A stretch of DNA of 64,000 nt from Poecilobothrus nobilitatus. Its lineage: Eukaryota; Arthropoda; Insecta; Diptera; Dolichopodidae. Both the position numbers and the translations under genes were made by a program. The stretch covers positions 215,594,093 to 215,658,092 of the forward strand of contig OX352773.1 of assembly GCA_947095535.1 (NCBI GenBank), written 5' to 3'. Of the stretch, positions 1 to 11,206 are shown piece by piece (position 1 is the first letter of the stretch; every line of letters begins with the position of its first letter). Below the pieces are notes generated by a model. The model worked only from the letters and a program-made list of their open reading frames with translations. It ran no database searches and was not told the origin of the DNA.

Positions 1-3000
1 TACTTTAAAAGGAAAAAAAAAAAAAAGGTTTTAAAATAAAATTGTAATAATCAAACCAAAGATAAAAGAATGAGATAGAAAGAGACAACAAAATTACTTG
101 TAAAATCATAAGTATAAATAAAACAAGAAATTTTTATGATGTAAAAAAAATTATAAAAAAACATTCCTTTTGGACTTTCATGTCAAATAAATATTAGGCT
201 TAAAAAATTTATTATTAAAAGCAAGTTCACTTTACTACATTGTTTTAAATACATGCCCTTGGATGCTTAACTGATTTTCATTTAAATCAAAAAATTTATT
301 ATACAATATTTGAATTTAAAGAATTTAATAATCTTACATTTAACAGGGTTGGAGCATATCTTCTATATACAATAAAAATAAATATATGATTGTATAATGC
401 ATAAGTTTGGTAATAAAAAGTTAAAAATTTTTGACCCAAACTTTTAGGAATTAAAAATTCATATAAAATTCTCATTCGTACAATATTTTTTAGCAATCCT
501 TCTAAATACGAGTATAAGAAAACAAATTTGAATTTTCGATAAAGCAGACAGAACATAAAACTACAAAAAAAAAAAAAACAAATTATATTATTTGCATCAA
601 TGGAATTAATTTCTTTAGAATTATTCTATTAGATAATTTACCAGTTATTCTAATCCTTCATTTTTAGTTCCAACCTAACTTTTATGGAAACAAATTTTTT
701 TCTTACAATTTTACCAAATAATAATTACATAATAGTAAATACATTGTTAGTCTGATAAGCCAGATGGAAAGATATTCTCGATTACTTGTGTATGGCCATA
801 ATAAATTCTCCAATTTTATTCAATTCGAAATGATAATCTGTTTTTTTAACGTAAATATTTTACCTATAGTTAAAATTGGACACTTAAATATGTAAATAAT
901 TTGGTTAGACTCAACAAACAGACCCTGTATAGATGAAAATCTTGTTCTAACGTTCTAACGACATAACTAAATCTTAAAATTACGGAAAAAAACCCTATAA
1001 TGATTTCAAATAATCAGTAAAAACATATTGTTGATCTTTTTTTATTCACTTTCAAAACATGACTCACTTGTAAAAATAAATTTTACTGATTACATGTACC
1101 AGCACTAATTTATCATATTGTATAACCATATTAATTCAAAATACTTCTTAAGCGAGGAGTAAACACTTTTACAAAATGTGAACTCTATCGACTAAAGTAT
1201 TTAAACATGAAAGCGAGTAAAAAAATATAAGACTTTTGTCAAAGTCTTATGCCGAAATCGGGTTTGCTGATCAAAAGAAAAATAATTACTTATCTTCCAA
1301 AAGTTTCTATGGAACATTTTTGTAAAATTCTGTTACAATCGAATGTCATTTTTTACTACATTTTCTGTTACAATCGAATGTAACTTTTTACTACAACAAC
1401 TGAAAAAGAAACAAATTAGATTAAAAAGATTAAATAAATTTATTTTAATTTTTTCAATTACCAACACTTTCATATCTCAAATCTATTTCAAGAATAATTT
1501 TTCTATTCATAGTCCCATTCCTGTCAAAAAAAAAAAATTAAAAACTCTTTAATCATACCCATACACAGTTCAAAATTTAATTGTAAGGGTAAGATAAATC
1601 CCAACAAAAAAAAAAAAAAAAAACATATCACTATGGAGAATACTTTCAAATTTTTTGAACTGAATAATTGCTTTGTAAAACAGAAAAATAATCAAAATTT
1701 AAGTAAATTTAGTGAATGGAGAAGAATGCGTTTATTACCTGTTATGCATGAACTAAACTGCACTAAAATAATACACTAGAAAATAAAACTTTGTTAATTA
1801 TACTTTGTTAAAATATGAAAAACAAAAAAGTAATACATGAGAAACTAAACTTATATTTGTGAATCCAATGGATTCATATTTTCACTGAGAAAACAAACAG
1901 TATAACGGTGAAAATTATTGCTAGGATACTATTATTCATATTCCACTTCTCTTGGTTTATAAAATTTTCTATCTATTTTCATGAATCTTTTATGCTAGCA
2001 TTTATACAAATAAAAAATTAAAATTAAAACAAAAAAAAAAACCGTTTCCAAACATTCCTTTTGAAAACAACAAACTACACTATATATACGTATACTCATT
2101 CTGTAACTTCCGCTCATAATTCTGGTACATTCGTATGTTTCCTGTCTGAATTAAGATATTTGTATTGTGTTTACAAACAGTTTACATTTTAGATTATAAT
2201 CCAATTGTTTTTTTCTTTTTTTTTTTAATTTTTAGAATCCTTTGTATTTCAATTATGATACCAATGATACCACATACCAAACTAAACAACCATTCAAAAA
2301 ACCAACGAACCAAACATTCCGGAGAAACACAAAAACAATTTAGGACAATATAAAAGTCTAAAGTACTATTGGGAAAGATGAAAATGAAGCTGAATTTTAA
2401 ACTCTTTAAAAAATAAAAAAGAATTTTTTTTTTTTTCTTCTTTTCTATCTTTCTATTATTTCTCTTTTGTTTTTCGCTCTCTTCTGTCTTCTTTATTTAT
2501 TTTCCGTCAATAGACCCAAGAAATAATAGGGGGGAAAAGAGCAAATAAGTAAAATACAAAAAAAAAAAGAAAAAACAAAGTTGGGTATCCATGAATAATC
2601 ATCAACATGTTGGTTTTAGAAGGTTATGTTAGGTTTTGAGGTAAATAAAAGAAAACAAAAAAAAAAAATCAATTTAGTCAAACATTTACAAAGCGGTTAG
2701 GTGATTTTTTTAAATTATTTTTGTCTTTTAGTTTTACACATCTCCTTGCTCCTTTTTTTAATATATCATTTACTTTGGTTTTTTATTTTTTTTTTTCTTA
2801 CCTTTCTTACCTTAAATCAATACGAAAAAGTGAGACAATTTGAATGTGGTAATTGTAAGAAATTAATTTAATTTCAATTTTTTTTTTCCTTTTTTTTTGT
2901 CGATATAAATTTTATACATTTATATTACTGTTTTATCTATTTTTTACCATTACGAAAAATTTCTATGGGTAATTTAATTAAAAATTAAAAATGAATTCCT

Positions 3001-3215
3001 TTTCATTAGAGTCAAATAACTTTTGAAAAAGTGTTTATGTAGATCTTTTAAGGTCACTAATCGAAATGTGATATTAATACATAAAAATTTTAAATAATTA
3101 TCAGTGTGTTGGACTAAATATAAAAACTGAAGAAATAATTAAAAAAAAGTTAATTTAAATTGGTTAATGTGCCACACCAGTAGACACGCATGCAATCAAA
3201 CTGGAAATCTCTCAC
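1..3215. other. AT-rich non-coding DNA, no gene seen
   Basis: Long A/T homopolymers and no reading frame with protein-like composition on either strand. The only structure I can point to is a 35-bp direct repeat at 1330-1398. If the minus-strand exon at 3216-3267 is real, this stretch is the beginning of its first intron. I searched by eye for a second exon here and found none. Confidence 0.6.
1330..1398. repeat. 35-bp tandem direct repeat, two units
   Basis: Two adjacent units begin with CTGTTACAATCGAATGT at 1330 and again at 1365, and both continue into a TTTTTACTACA stretch. They differ at only a few positions near the middle and end. This is a local duplication with no evident function. 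Confidence 0.7.
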
Positions 3216-3267
3216 CTGCAGGAGTTGTAAAGAAGCAAACGAAAGTGAGAACCTTAAGCACTTTCAT
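3216..3267 (-). CDS. Putative first coding exon, signal peptide (minus strand)
   Basis: Read on the minus strand, an ATG at 3267-3265 opens 17 codons, MKVLKVLTFVCFFTTPA, followed by one base of the next codon and then a strong splice donor (CAG|GTGAGA, GT at 3215-3214). The peptide has a short basic start, a hydrophobic core and small residues at the end, the layout of a secretory signal peptide. A short signal exon ending in phase 1 is common in insect secreted proteins, including many cuticular proteins. GC content is clearly higher than in the surroundings. A TATA-like box lies about 80 bases upstream. No following exon was recognised between here and base 1, so the product is unknown. A chance open stretch cannot be excluded. 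Confidence 0.45.
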
Positions 3268-3344
3268 TTGTGGATGTCCGTCTCTAACTAGAGCCAGACT
3301 CCTCTCACTCAGCAAACCCTTCTACCACAACCTTAGCACAACTC

Positions 3345-3350
3345 TATAAA
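3345..3350 (-). promoter_or_regulatory. TATA-like box upstream of putative signal-peptide exon
   Basis: TTTATAGAG on the minus strand, about 80 bases before the ATG at 3267. A start site about 30 bases downstream would leave a 5' UTR of roughly 50 bases. I see no clear arthropod initiator motif. The assignment depends on the exon at 3216-3267 being real. Confidence 0.25.
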
Positions 3351-3428
3351 CACATACTCAAAGAATTGATTTCGTATCTGAACTCCTCGGGTTGAATATA
3401 AAACCAAAAACAACCAGAAAACATAGGT

Positions 3429-3434
3429 CACGTG
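3429..3434. promoter_or_regulatory. CACGTG E-box upstream of putative minus-strand promoter
   Basis: A palindromic CACGTG lies about 80 bases upstream of the TATA-like box, in an island (about 3170-3490) that is richer in GC than its surroundings. bHLH factors bind such sites. A single hexamer is weak evidence. Confidence 0.2.
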
Positions 3435-3691
3435 AGTGTTAATTCAGACTTTCACGTAGCATCGTACCTACTTACTTAACTACCCACCTTGGTTGGTTAA
3501 TGTTCCTTTATTTAAAAAAATCTGTCTGCTTTATATTATCTGATTAGAAATTTTTGTTGAGGAAATTTGATATTTAAATTAGGAAAGAAGTTCTTGATAT
3601 GTTAGAGACAAAAAACTCAACAAATTTTTTTACCAAAAATTAAAGTGTATACGCTTTAATACGTCATAATATGATATCATTATTTTACGTT

Positions 3692-3762
3692 ACAGCCAAT
3701 GGTGTAGTGATTAAGACACCATCCTTTCATACGAAAGGTCTCGCTGGGTCATATAGATTAAT
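3692..3762 (+). repeat. tRNA-derived SINE, family 2 copy
   Basis: Begins ACAGCCAATGGTGTAGTGAT, a Pol III A-box-like stretch. It continues through CTTTCATACGAAAGGTCTCG and ends in ATATAGATTAATAAAAAA. The same tail and body occur on the minus strand at 49050-49134, where the B box (GGTTCAAAACTC) is better preserved. The copy abuts the 5' end of the Helentron-like element at 3765, so one probably inserted next to the other. Confidence 0.6.
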
Positions 3763-3764
3763 AA

Positions 3765-5345
3765 AAAACGAGGAAGAATACAGTTGACTTTGTCAACTCT
3801 TAGATACCCGTACGAACCGTTAGTATGTTCACAGCCTGTCACTCTGCTTACAATATTATTTTTTTAATATTTTAGTATTTTAAAATAATTTGGGTGAATT
3901 TTATAATTTCTAGAACTATGGGTTGTACATATATTCAAACTATATGTTTATATGTACATTCTTCAAAAGCAGATTCTAACCTTCCACATAACGATTATCA
4001 ATCCAAAACTTTTTCAAATATTCTATAGTACCATTTAATACTAAGCGGTAAATGTATATTAAATTTACTAAGTACAAAACAGTAAATATAATTTTAAATA
4101 TTATATTATATTATATTTAAATATTCCATTGACAGAATAATTTCTTATAAGTACAATAAAATACATATATATGTATGTAAATACGGCGCTATATAATATA
4201 CATCTATACTCTTATCATTCATTCACTAGTGACATATACGATATGTAAATAAACATGATATTATATAAGTATGTATATATATCAATATCATATAAATAAA
4301 AATTCTTCAAGCAACCGTTATGTTGTTTATTTAATTACATTTTTTTGTACTACGCATTATATCCTCAACAATTTCAAATTATCGAGTAAAACAAAATGGA
4401 AAAAATTCGTTAAAGAAATTTGTTAGAAAATTTGAAAAAATCAAGTAACACTTTCGTCAATTATAAAGTAACCCTATATTATTAAAAAAAGTTGTTAACA
4501 GAAATAAAAGCATAATGTTGGAGCTTTAATTTTTGTGTATTACTTCAAAAAAATTTTAACAGGTGTTCAAGTTACAGGTGTTTAAAAATTGGAAATTTTC
4601 AGTTTTTGACCCCTTACAGCTCCCAAACGGGGGGTGATACAAAAAAAATTTCTGAAATGACTCATACTAATTTTCAAAGATCTAACTTCTGTCAAAATTT
4701 CAAGTTTTCAACTTTAACCGTTTAGAAGATGGAAGGGTTAAAGAATTTTGCAAAATTTGAATTTCGCATAACGGTAAATTAAGACACCGTATGCCAAAAT
4801 TATATATTTATTGTATATATAATTTTAAATCTAATAAAAGTAGTAATCGTTTGGCGTTTTCAAAATGAAGATATACCTTATACAACTTGTGCTATAACAA
4901 TTTAAATATAGAGATTTTTTGAACCTTTTTTGGGAGCTGTAGCTCCGTAACGGGTGGGGCTACAAAAAAAAGTTATTAAAAATAAAATTAATATTTTTGT
5001 GAGATCTATCAGTAGTTAAAATTTCATAGCTCTATTGCAAAAAAAATGTGGGGATCTAAAAGTTAGGTGTTCGAGAGCTACCCTAAGGCTTGGTCCAAAC
5101 TCAACCAAAAAAAATAGGGAACCTACAAATTACTCCCAAAATATTTTGTGTAAATTTCAAGATTCTAGCTTTCTTAGTTTTTGAGTTAGCGTGCTGACGG
5201 ACGGACGGACGGACATGGCTCAAAAGTCTTAGAATTTTTTTCTGATCCGATCCATACCTTTGAAGGTATATCTAGCTCGCTTATTTCGAGGTGTTACAAA
5301 CGGAGGAGTAATTTTATTATACCCGATCCTATCGTACGGGTATAA
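3765..5345 (+). mobile_element. Helentron-associated / mini-me-like non-autonomous element, copy 1
   Basis: A 1.58-kb element whose almost identical partner lies at 41153-42757. It starts AAAACGAGGAAGAATACAG, then a short stem-loop (TTGAC...GTCAA), then ATACCCGTACGA. Near the end it has a (GGAC)n tract at about 5196-5214 followed by ACATGGCT. It finishes with a hairpin made of TATACCCG and CGGGTATA around an 11-base loop. The ATACCCGTACGA motif at the start recurs inverted inside that end. Sub-terminal inverted motifs, a GTCY-type microsatellite and a 3' hairpin are the recognised layout of mini-me/DINE-like elements linked to Helentrons. No protein is encoded. The family name is inferred from structure only. 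Confidence 0.75.
5196..5214. repeat. (GGAC)n microsatellite inside the Helentron-like element
   Basis: Four to five GGAC units in tandem, as in the other copy (about 42609-42626). Related GTCC tracts occur on the opposite strand at about 35629-35650 and 51535-51549. Confidence 0.85.
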
Positions 5346-6287
5346 TAATATAAATTTTGTCTTATAATATATAATAATTAGTAGAATATAATTAAATTAA
5401 AAATATGTATATAAGTATGTCCTATAAATTATAATTAATATCAAATTTGTAATAGCTATATAATAAAATAATAATGAACCATAATTCTTGTATATTAAGA
5501 TAACAGATGGCGTAGAAATAAAAATTAATCGTCTTAAAATACAATAGCTACATCCGAGTAATCAACTGCTTAGTGAAATTAATGATTCACAAAACTGAAG
5601 TTTAGTGGTGGCAAGGAAAAAAAAAACTTTACAATTATAATTCTATGAATACTTAACAATAAATCTTAAAAGGAAAATAGTAAAGATAGTTTACAGAGAA
5701 TAACGAAATTTGTCTCATCAAGAATTAATATTAGTCCCGAAGTTTAAGAATTTGATGTAATATAAAGAGTCCTAAGCTTGATATTATTCATAATATTTTC
5801 TGATTTTGTAGTGATGTAGCTACAACCATGTTTACAATAAGAAACTATTGCAAAATTATTCTTTACTTTATCTATTATACCTATGGTACAATGTATTGTT
5901 TAGTTTGGGAAATGGTAAAATAAGAGATATAGGAAGATACTGGATGTCTGGATGGTTGTTGATGGTGATATTCTTCTTGTAATTATCGATATCATACACG
6001 TTAAGGTTGCCAATATTTGGTAATACTTCCGCTGGTAAGCTTTACTTCATATTCAGTCTGTGCACGCTAGCAATCAAAAAGTTACTCCAAATTTTGAAAA
6101 CTTATTAGAAAAGATATCTGATTTATTGTTCGATGTTTTAAATTTTAAGCTCAAATATTCTTAAATTCAATACCCTTTTGCAGAAATTTTTGAAGATTTG
6201 AGACAGTGTAAACTAAAACCTTACCTTGAATTTTTCTTATAATCATTTATTCGCTTTTATTTTATTTTTAAAACCATTCATTTATTT

Positions 6288-6289
<2 letters not shown>

Positions 6290-6322
<33 letters not shown>
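6290..6322. repeat. (AT)n microsatellite
   Basis: Uninterrupted TA dinucleotides for about 33 bases. Confidence 0.95.
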
Positions 6323-6324
<2 letters not shown>

Positions 6325-7951
6325 TATTCTTTTAAGATAAAAATCTCTTTTTAATATAATAAAAAGTTCCACAAGCTTTTGTTCAAGCTAAATTAATGAT
6401 TTTGATAATAACTTGTTTACATTTAAAGAAGTTAACAAAAAGATATTACAAAGAATCAATAAACAAAAACCATTCAATAATAATGTATAAAAAATAAAAA
6501 ACAAAATTTAAACAAAATGATAAGAACAACAATACATTTATGTTAAAAAACAGTCGTATTTTTTAATTGACTTCCAAACGCACGATATATTTTCAATTGA
6601 AATGCAAATAAATTCACAAACATTTTATTTTTTGTTTTTGTTTTTTTTATTTATTTCCCTTGTGTTAGTCATGTTACCATGCTCTTTGATTCGATTTTCT
6701 CAATAATACAAAAACAAAAAAACAAAAAAATTAAATAAATAGTGACTTATATGTAGACTCAGTGCACAGAAAAAAGATTAACAATTTGATGAAAATATCA
6801 AAAATACACGATAATAACATTTAAATAGAGGATTTGATTCAATGAACTTGCAAACTATTTTCGAAAATATTAATAACGAAGGAATGGACCGAATGAATGA
6901 TGATTATGTCAAAATTTACGTATAAAATGAGTTTCTTTGCGTTTTTTGTTTTCTAAGATGCTGTGTTTTAAAAAATTGATATTGCATTTTCATACATTTC
7001 TGCATTTCTAAATCGAATTTAATGTAAAAGTTATTAAATATTATTATTCTTCGAATCGAGAAATTTAACATTAGCGATCGTTTGCGCCTCCGATCGTGTT
7101 TTACTTTCTTAACGTTTTATGCTTCGTTCTTGATATTATCTGTCTGGTAAATAGAATAGGACTTCCAACCACGTAGTACGATATGAAATCATATGTGAGT
7201 TGGTTTCATATTATATCTTCTTTTTCCTTAAAATTTTCGTGCCTTTCCTGTATAAAGCCAAGATCCTGTCTGATCAGATAATCTTACCATTGTTACCCTG
7301 TATAAAGTATATTTGCTTCAAAAATTTGTCGAAAATCTGATTTTAATGTTTTTTAAAGCTATTTGACTAATTGAAAAAACTTTTGAAATACAAATAAAAA
7401 AAAAACCATAGTTAATGAAATTTTTGATTAAGAGGTAAAAGTACTCTCAATTATTGTTTTTTATGTTATTTTAAATTTTTTTTTTTTGGTACCTTGAACG
7501 AAAACAAGATTTTATTTTTTTATTTAAATTTTTTTTTTTATATTTTTAATTGAAATCCCCACAATAGCAACCGTTCCACAAGGTCTACATACGAAAATAA
7601 TCCGTGAATATTTTTAAGTTAAAAAATAAAGTTGTCAGATTGTTTTTTTTTTCTTGTTACCGTTATGTAGTTAACAAAATGGCTTCTTTTTTTAAAATAA
7701 AAACTCACAGTTATTTTCATTTGTATTTTCATTTTTTTTTTTTTCTTTTTCTTTTTTTACACGTAAATTGTATTGAAATTTACAATGATCTTTTACACAA
7801 GTCAAGAATAAAAAGTAAAACGAGTAGACAATAAACCAAAAAAAAAAAAAAAAAAAGGAAAAAAAAATATGTAATAAGAAAAGAAAAAAAAACAAAATTG
7901 TGTTTTTTTTTTTAAACTTTTCATTTTATATAATTTTCAATTTGGTTACAG

Positions 7952-8157
7952 TAAATGAAATCACGTCCAAATCATAAAGCGCTTTTGAACGTTTCCTTGG
8001 CATTCATTCCAATTTTACTCTTCTTTCCCTCTCTAAATGATCCTACCCTTGAAATAAAATCCTTAAAATGCTTCTGGGGAATAAAAAGAAAAGAAAATAA
8101 TAAAACCTTGGAGCCTCCAAAATACAACACACGAATATTTAAACGATGGAGATAAGG
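7952..8157 (+). other. Possible exon with hydrophobic N-terminus, doubtful
   Basis: A good acceptor-like sequence (pyrimidine-rich, TTACAG ending at 7951) is followed by an ATG at 7955 and a 66-codon frame. Residues 9-26 (ALLNVSLAFIPILLFFPS) look like a signal or membrane segment. The frame ends in TAA at 8153, just before AAG|GTTAAG, a fair donor. If it is an exon, the stop would make it a short terminal unit or an untranslated leader. It resembles no family I know and could be chance; the strand is right for the Dpr gene, but nothing ties it there. Confidence 0.2.
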
Positions 8158-9548
8158 TTAAGTGCGTTTTTTTTTTTTTATGTGTATACAATGTGTTAAA
8201 ATGTGTTAACATTCGCCATGTTATTTTTGTCTTTTGTTTAAAAGATAAAGGAGAAAAAAAAAAATATAAGAAAGAATGAGAAATGAAAAATAAACAAACA
8301 TATGGTAAAAATATGAACCATGATGTGGAAACTGTTCAACTTAGGTGATTTTCACTTAAAAATTTGAATTTCTTCTTTAGAATTTTTAATTTTTTTTTTC
8401 TTTATTTTTCACTTTAGATGAATCCAAGATTCATGTAACCAGATGAATATTATGATGAAATGGTAGAAAAGGCATACACTCCTAATTATTTGCTAAGGAA
8501 AAAACACAGAAAAAAGAATATTTTGGTAATAGAATCGCTTAATTCATATGCAAAATGAAAATTATTAACTCCTTAGTAACAAAGGATATAATATAGTCAC
8601 AATAAGGAAAAAATACAAAAGTATCAGACATGAATCTATAAAAAGTTTAAAAAAATAATTGTTGAATTATTTTGTATATCCTTTGTTTCATTTCATACTC
8701 TCTGGTGTATTTATTCTTATCATTTTTTTTTTTTCAATTTAGTTCTATATAAACTTGACAATCATTTATTTAAATACAATAATGATATATCTGTAATTTT
8801 GACTGTAAATATAATTTAATTAAATAATTTTAAATATTTTTATATAAATATTTTCATTAAAGGCTTATTTAAAAAAAAATTTAGTAGAGAAAGCGTCGAA
8901 TATAAAATTTTTGCGTTCTGAATGATCGTAACAAACGTACATTTTTCATACAATATACAGTGTTTCTCTTAACAGGTTCTTCTTTTTCTACATACTAATT
9001 AGTAGGTAGGATAATTTATTTAGCAGGAGTTTTTAAAGCAGTAGCCTCCATTTGCTGTTGAAATATATTTGTAAAAGGAAGGACTTTAGAGTTGATTCAA
9101 ATGAAATACAGTCAAATGATAATACAGGATACGGGATAATTGTGCTGTGCTGTAATATAAATGCTTTAATGTTAAGAAAACATCTATTTACGAAATATCG
9201 TTAGTTATTAGTCTTGTCTCGTTAATGATTTTGATTAACTTATTCAATTTTTAATTGTCCTTTTTATTAAATTTTTAGTCAAGAATCTTGAAATTTTAAG
9301 GTCATAAAGATATTTCAGAATAAACACGAAATTACCACGAAAAAAATGTTTAAACTTTCCTCTGTTTAAAAGCTATTAAGGGTCAAAAATTTAAAATATT
9401 TTTGGACAGTTACTGAAATTTGTTTAAAGTCAAACACATGTATGTGTTTTACACGTGTTAACTGTTTTTCTTAATTATAGAAATAGAGTTTCCTTAAAAT
9501 TGAAGAGTAATCACAATTTTACAGTGTACAATGAAAAGTTCCATTGAA

Positions 9549-9607
9549 CCAATGGCGGTTTCAATCTCTGGAGTTCAAATCACAGCTGCATCATATTGAT
9601 TAATACA
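9549..9607 (+). repeat. Degenerate tRNA-derived SINE, family 2
   Basis: ACCAATGGCGG, GGAGTTCAAATC and CATATTGATTAATACAAAA follow the order seen in the better copies at 3692 and 49134, with the A-box region partly lost. The B-box-like GAGTTCAAATC is still visible. Confidence 0.4.
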
Positions 9608-9706
9608 AAATGATATCGATTTTTTTCATTATATGTAATAATGAAAATATAAATTAAACAATAAAATAAGTAGGTACATATATATATATTCTATAATTAA
9701 TCACAA

Positions 9707-11206
9707 CGTGCCATAATCCCCCAAGTCATAATCCCCCAAAAACACTTTGTGGCTTTTGACTCAATAAAAAAGGGACATAATCCCCGAAAACGTTCGGACT
9801 TTATGTCTCATAAGCAGTGAGTCATAAGACCCCAAAATCAATGGGTCATAATCCCCAAATAATTAAAATAAATTAATAAAATAAATTAATTAATATAATA
9901 AATTTATTAAGAAGGAATAAAACTAAGGAAAACAAATTTATTAAAAAATTAAATCTTTTTTAAATAAACAATTTCAATTTATTATTAATTATGTAATATT
10001 ATCTACATATAATACATTTTTATATAATAAAAATGAAAAAAAATATTAAAGAAACAATTTCAATTTTAATTAATTTTTTGTATTTTATTTACATATAATA
10101 CATTACTATATATTAAATTTTTATTATTATATTTTTATAAAAAATTAAACAAAATGTTTTTTAGCATCTGTAACAAAAGTCCTACAAAACGGACATAATA
10201 ATTCGGAACGATTAATATTGGTTTTGAGAAGGAATATGAATTAAAACGCTATTCGATCTAAAGCCAGTAACATAATTAAATTCTACAAAAGAACTAGAAG
10301 AACTATTATTAACAATTCTTCTTCACTTTCGTTTGTATTCATTTTTAACTGTTTTCTTTTTTTCTAATTTTCGTTTAACCGCACTCAATATCACGCACAC
10401 AATAAAAAATGCAATTAACATTTAATTCCAATTTCTTTTACAAAAACTAATTTTTTGTAAAATGAACAAAACAAAAGTGTTTGCGTAAAACGGAACGGAA
10501 CGGAACGGAAGGAGAACAGTGATTTCAGTGAAAACTTGCTTATGTATTGATTTCAGATTTTGAAAATATGTCATTGTTCCCTTCTTATTTTCTTAAAAAG
10601 AAAAATTTTGTTCCAAATCTGTGTAAAAGCTTCTAATTTTCTGAATAATATGGACGCATTTCCCGCATATACTATATAATACATATTATATAAATATATT
10701 CTGGAAAACGGCAACATCCAACTTTAAAATTCCCCCGCCTAAGATACTCACTAGTCTTGTGCGTTTATTGCATGATATCAAATTTTTATTTTTAAAAACA
10801 GGTTTTAATTTAGATAATTTAAATTTTTCAATTTTAGGGTGTTTTGACTCATTTAAATGAAGTTATAATAATGCTGTAATAATTTAAGAAGTAGTTAGTA
10901 TTAATTAATTATAACGAAATATCATAATCCCCCAAAAAAAATTGGCCTTTTTAACTCACTAGAAGTGGGACATAATCTCCTAATACAATTCGAGCATTAT
11001 GTCTTATAAACAGTGGGTCACAAAGCCAAAATACAATTAGGGCATTATGTCCAATTAGCCGTGGGTCATAATGTACTAATTAAAAAAATTAATCAATGCT
11101 CGTGAGACATAAGGCCCAAACAGTTTTAGGGGATTATATCCCATTTCATGTGAGCCCCACGACCCAGATTTTTTTAGGGGCTTATGACTTCGGGAATTAT
11201 GACACG
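9707..11206. mobile_element. 1.5-kb terminal-inverted-repeat element with CATAATCCCC motifs
   Basis: The left end reads CGTGCCATAATCCCCCAAGT and the right end, reversed, CGTGTCATAATTCCCGAAGT. The match continues as CATAAKCCCC for about 30 bases. Inside both ends, short variants of GGGTCATAATCCCC are repeated several times (about 9711-9855 and 10925-11185), giving a sub-terminal array. The middle is AT-rich and codes for nothing recognisable. It includes a (GGAAC)n run at 10491-10512. Inverted termini with internal motif arrays suggest a non-autonomous DNA transposon. I could not see a clear target-site duplication, so the superfamily is open. Confidence 0.65.
10491..10512. repeat. (GGAAC)n short tandem repeat
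   Basis: CGGAACGGAACGGAACGGAA, four units of a pentamer, in the middle of the inverted-repeat element. Confidence 0.9.

Larger units (their letters stand above)
5346..9548. other. AT-rich non-coding stretch
   Basis: No gene recognised. It contains an (AT)n run at 6290-6322, a short hairpin near 7181-7220 (GATATGAAA with TTTCATATTATATC), and a reading frame at 7955-8152 listed separately. A fragment at about 9085-9135 shares GATTCAAATGAAATACAGTC with the MITE-like element at 60785-61025. Confidence 0.55.

Noticed and set aside
5490..5580. Similarity to 11365-11435 (CAACTGCTTAGTGAAATTAA versus CAACCACTTAATGAAACTAA)
   Set aside because: About 60 bases of loose similarity in AT-rich DNA; may be an old repeat but too weak to call.
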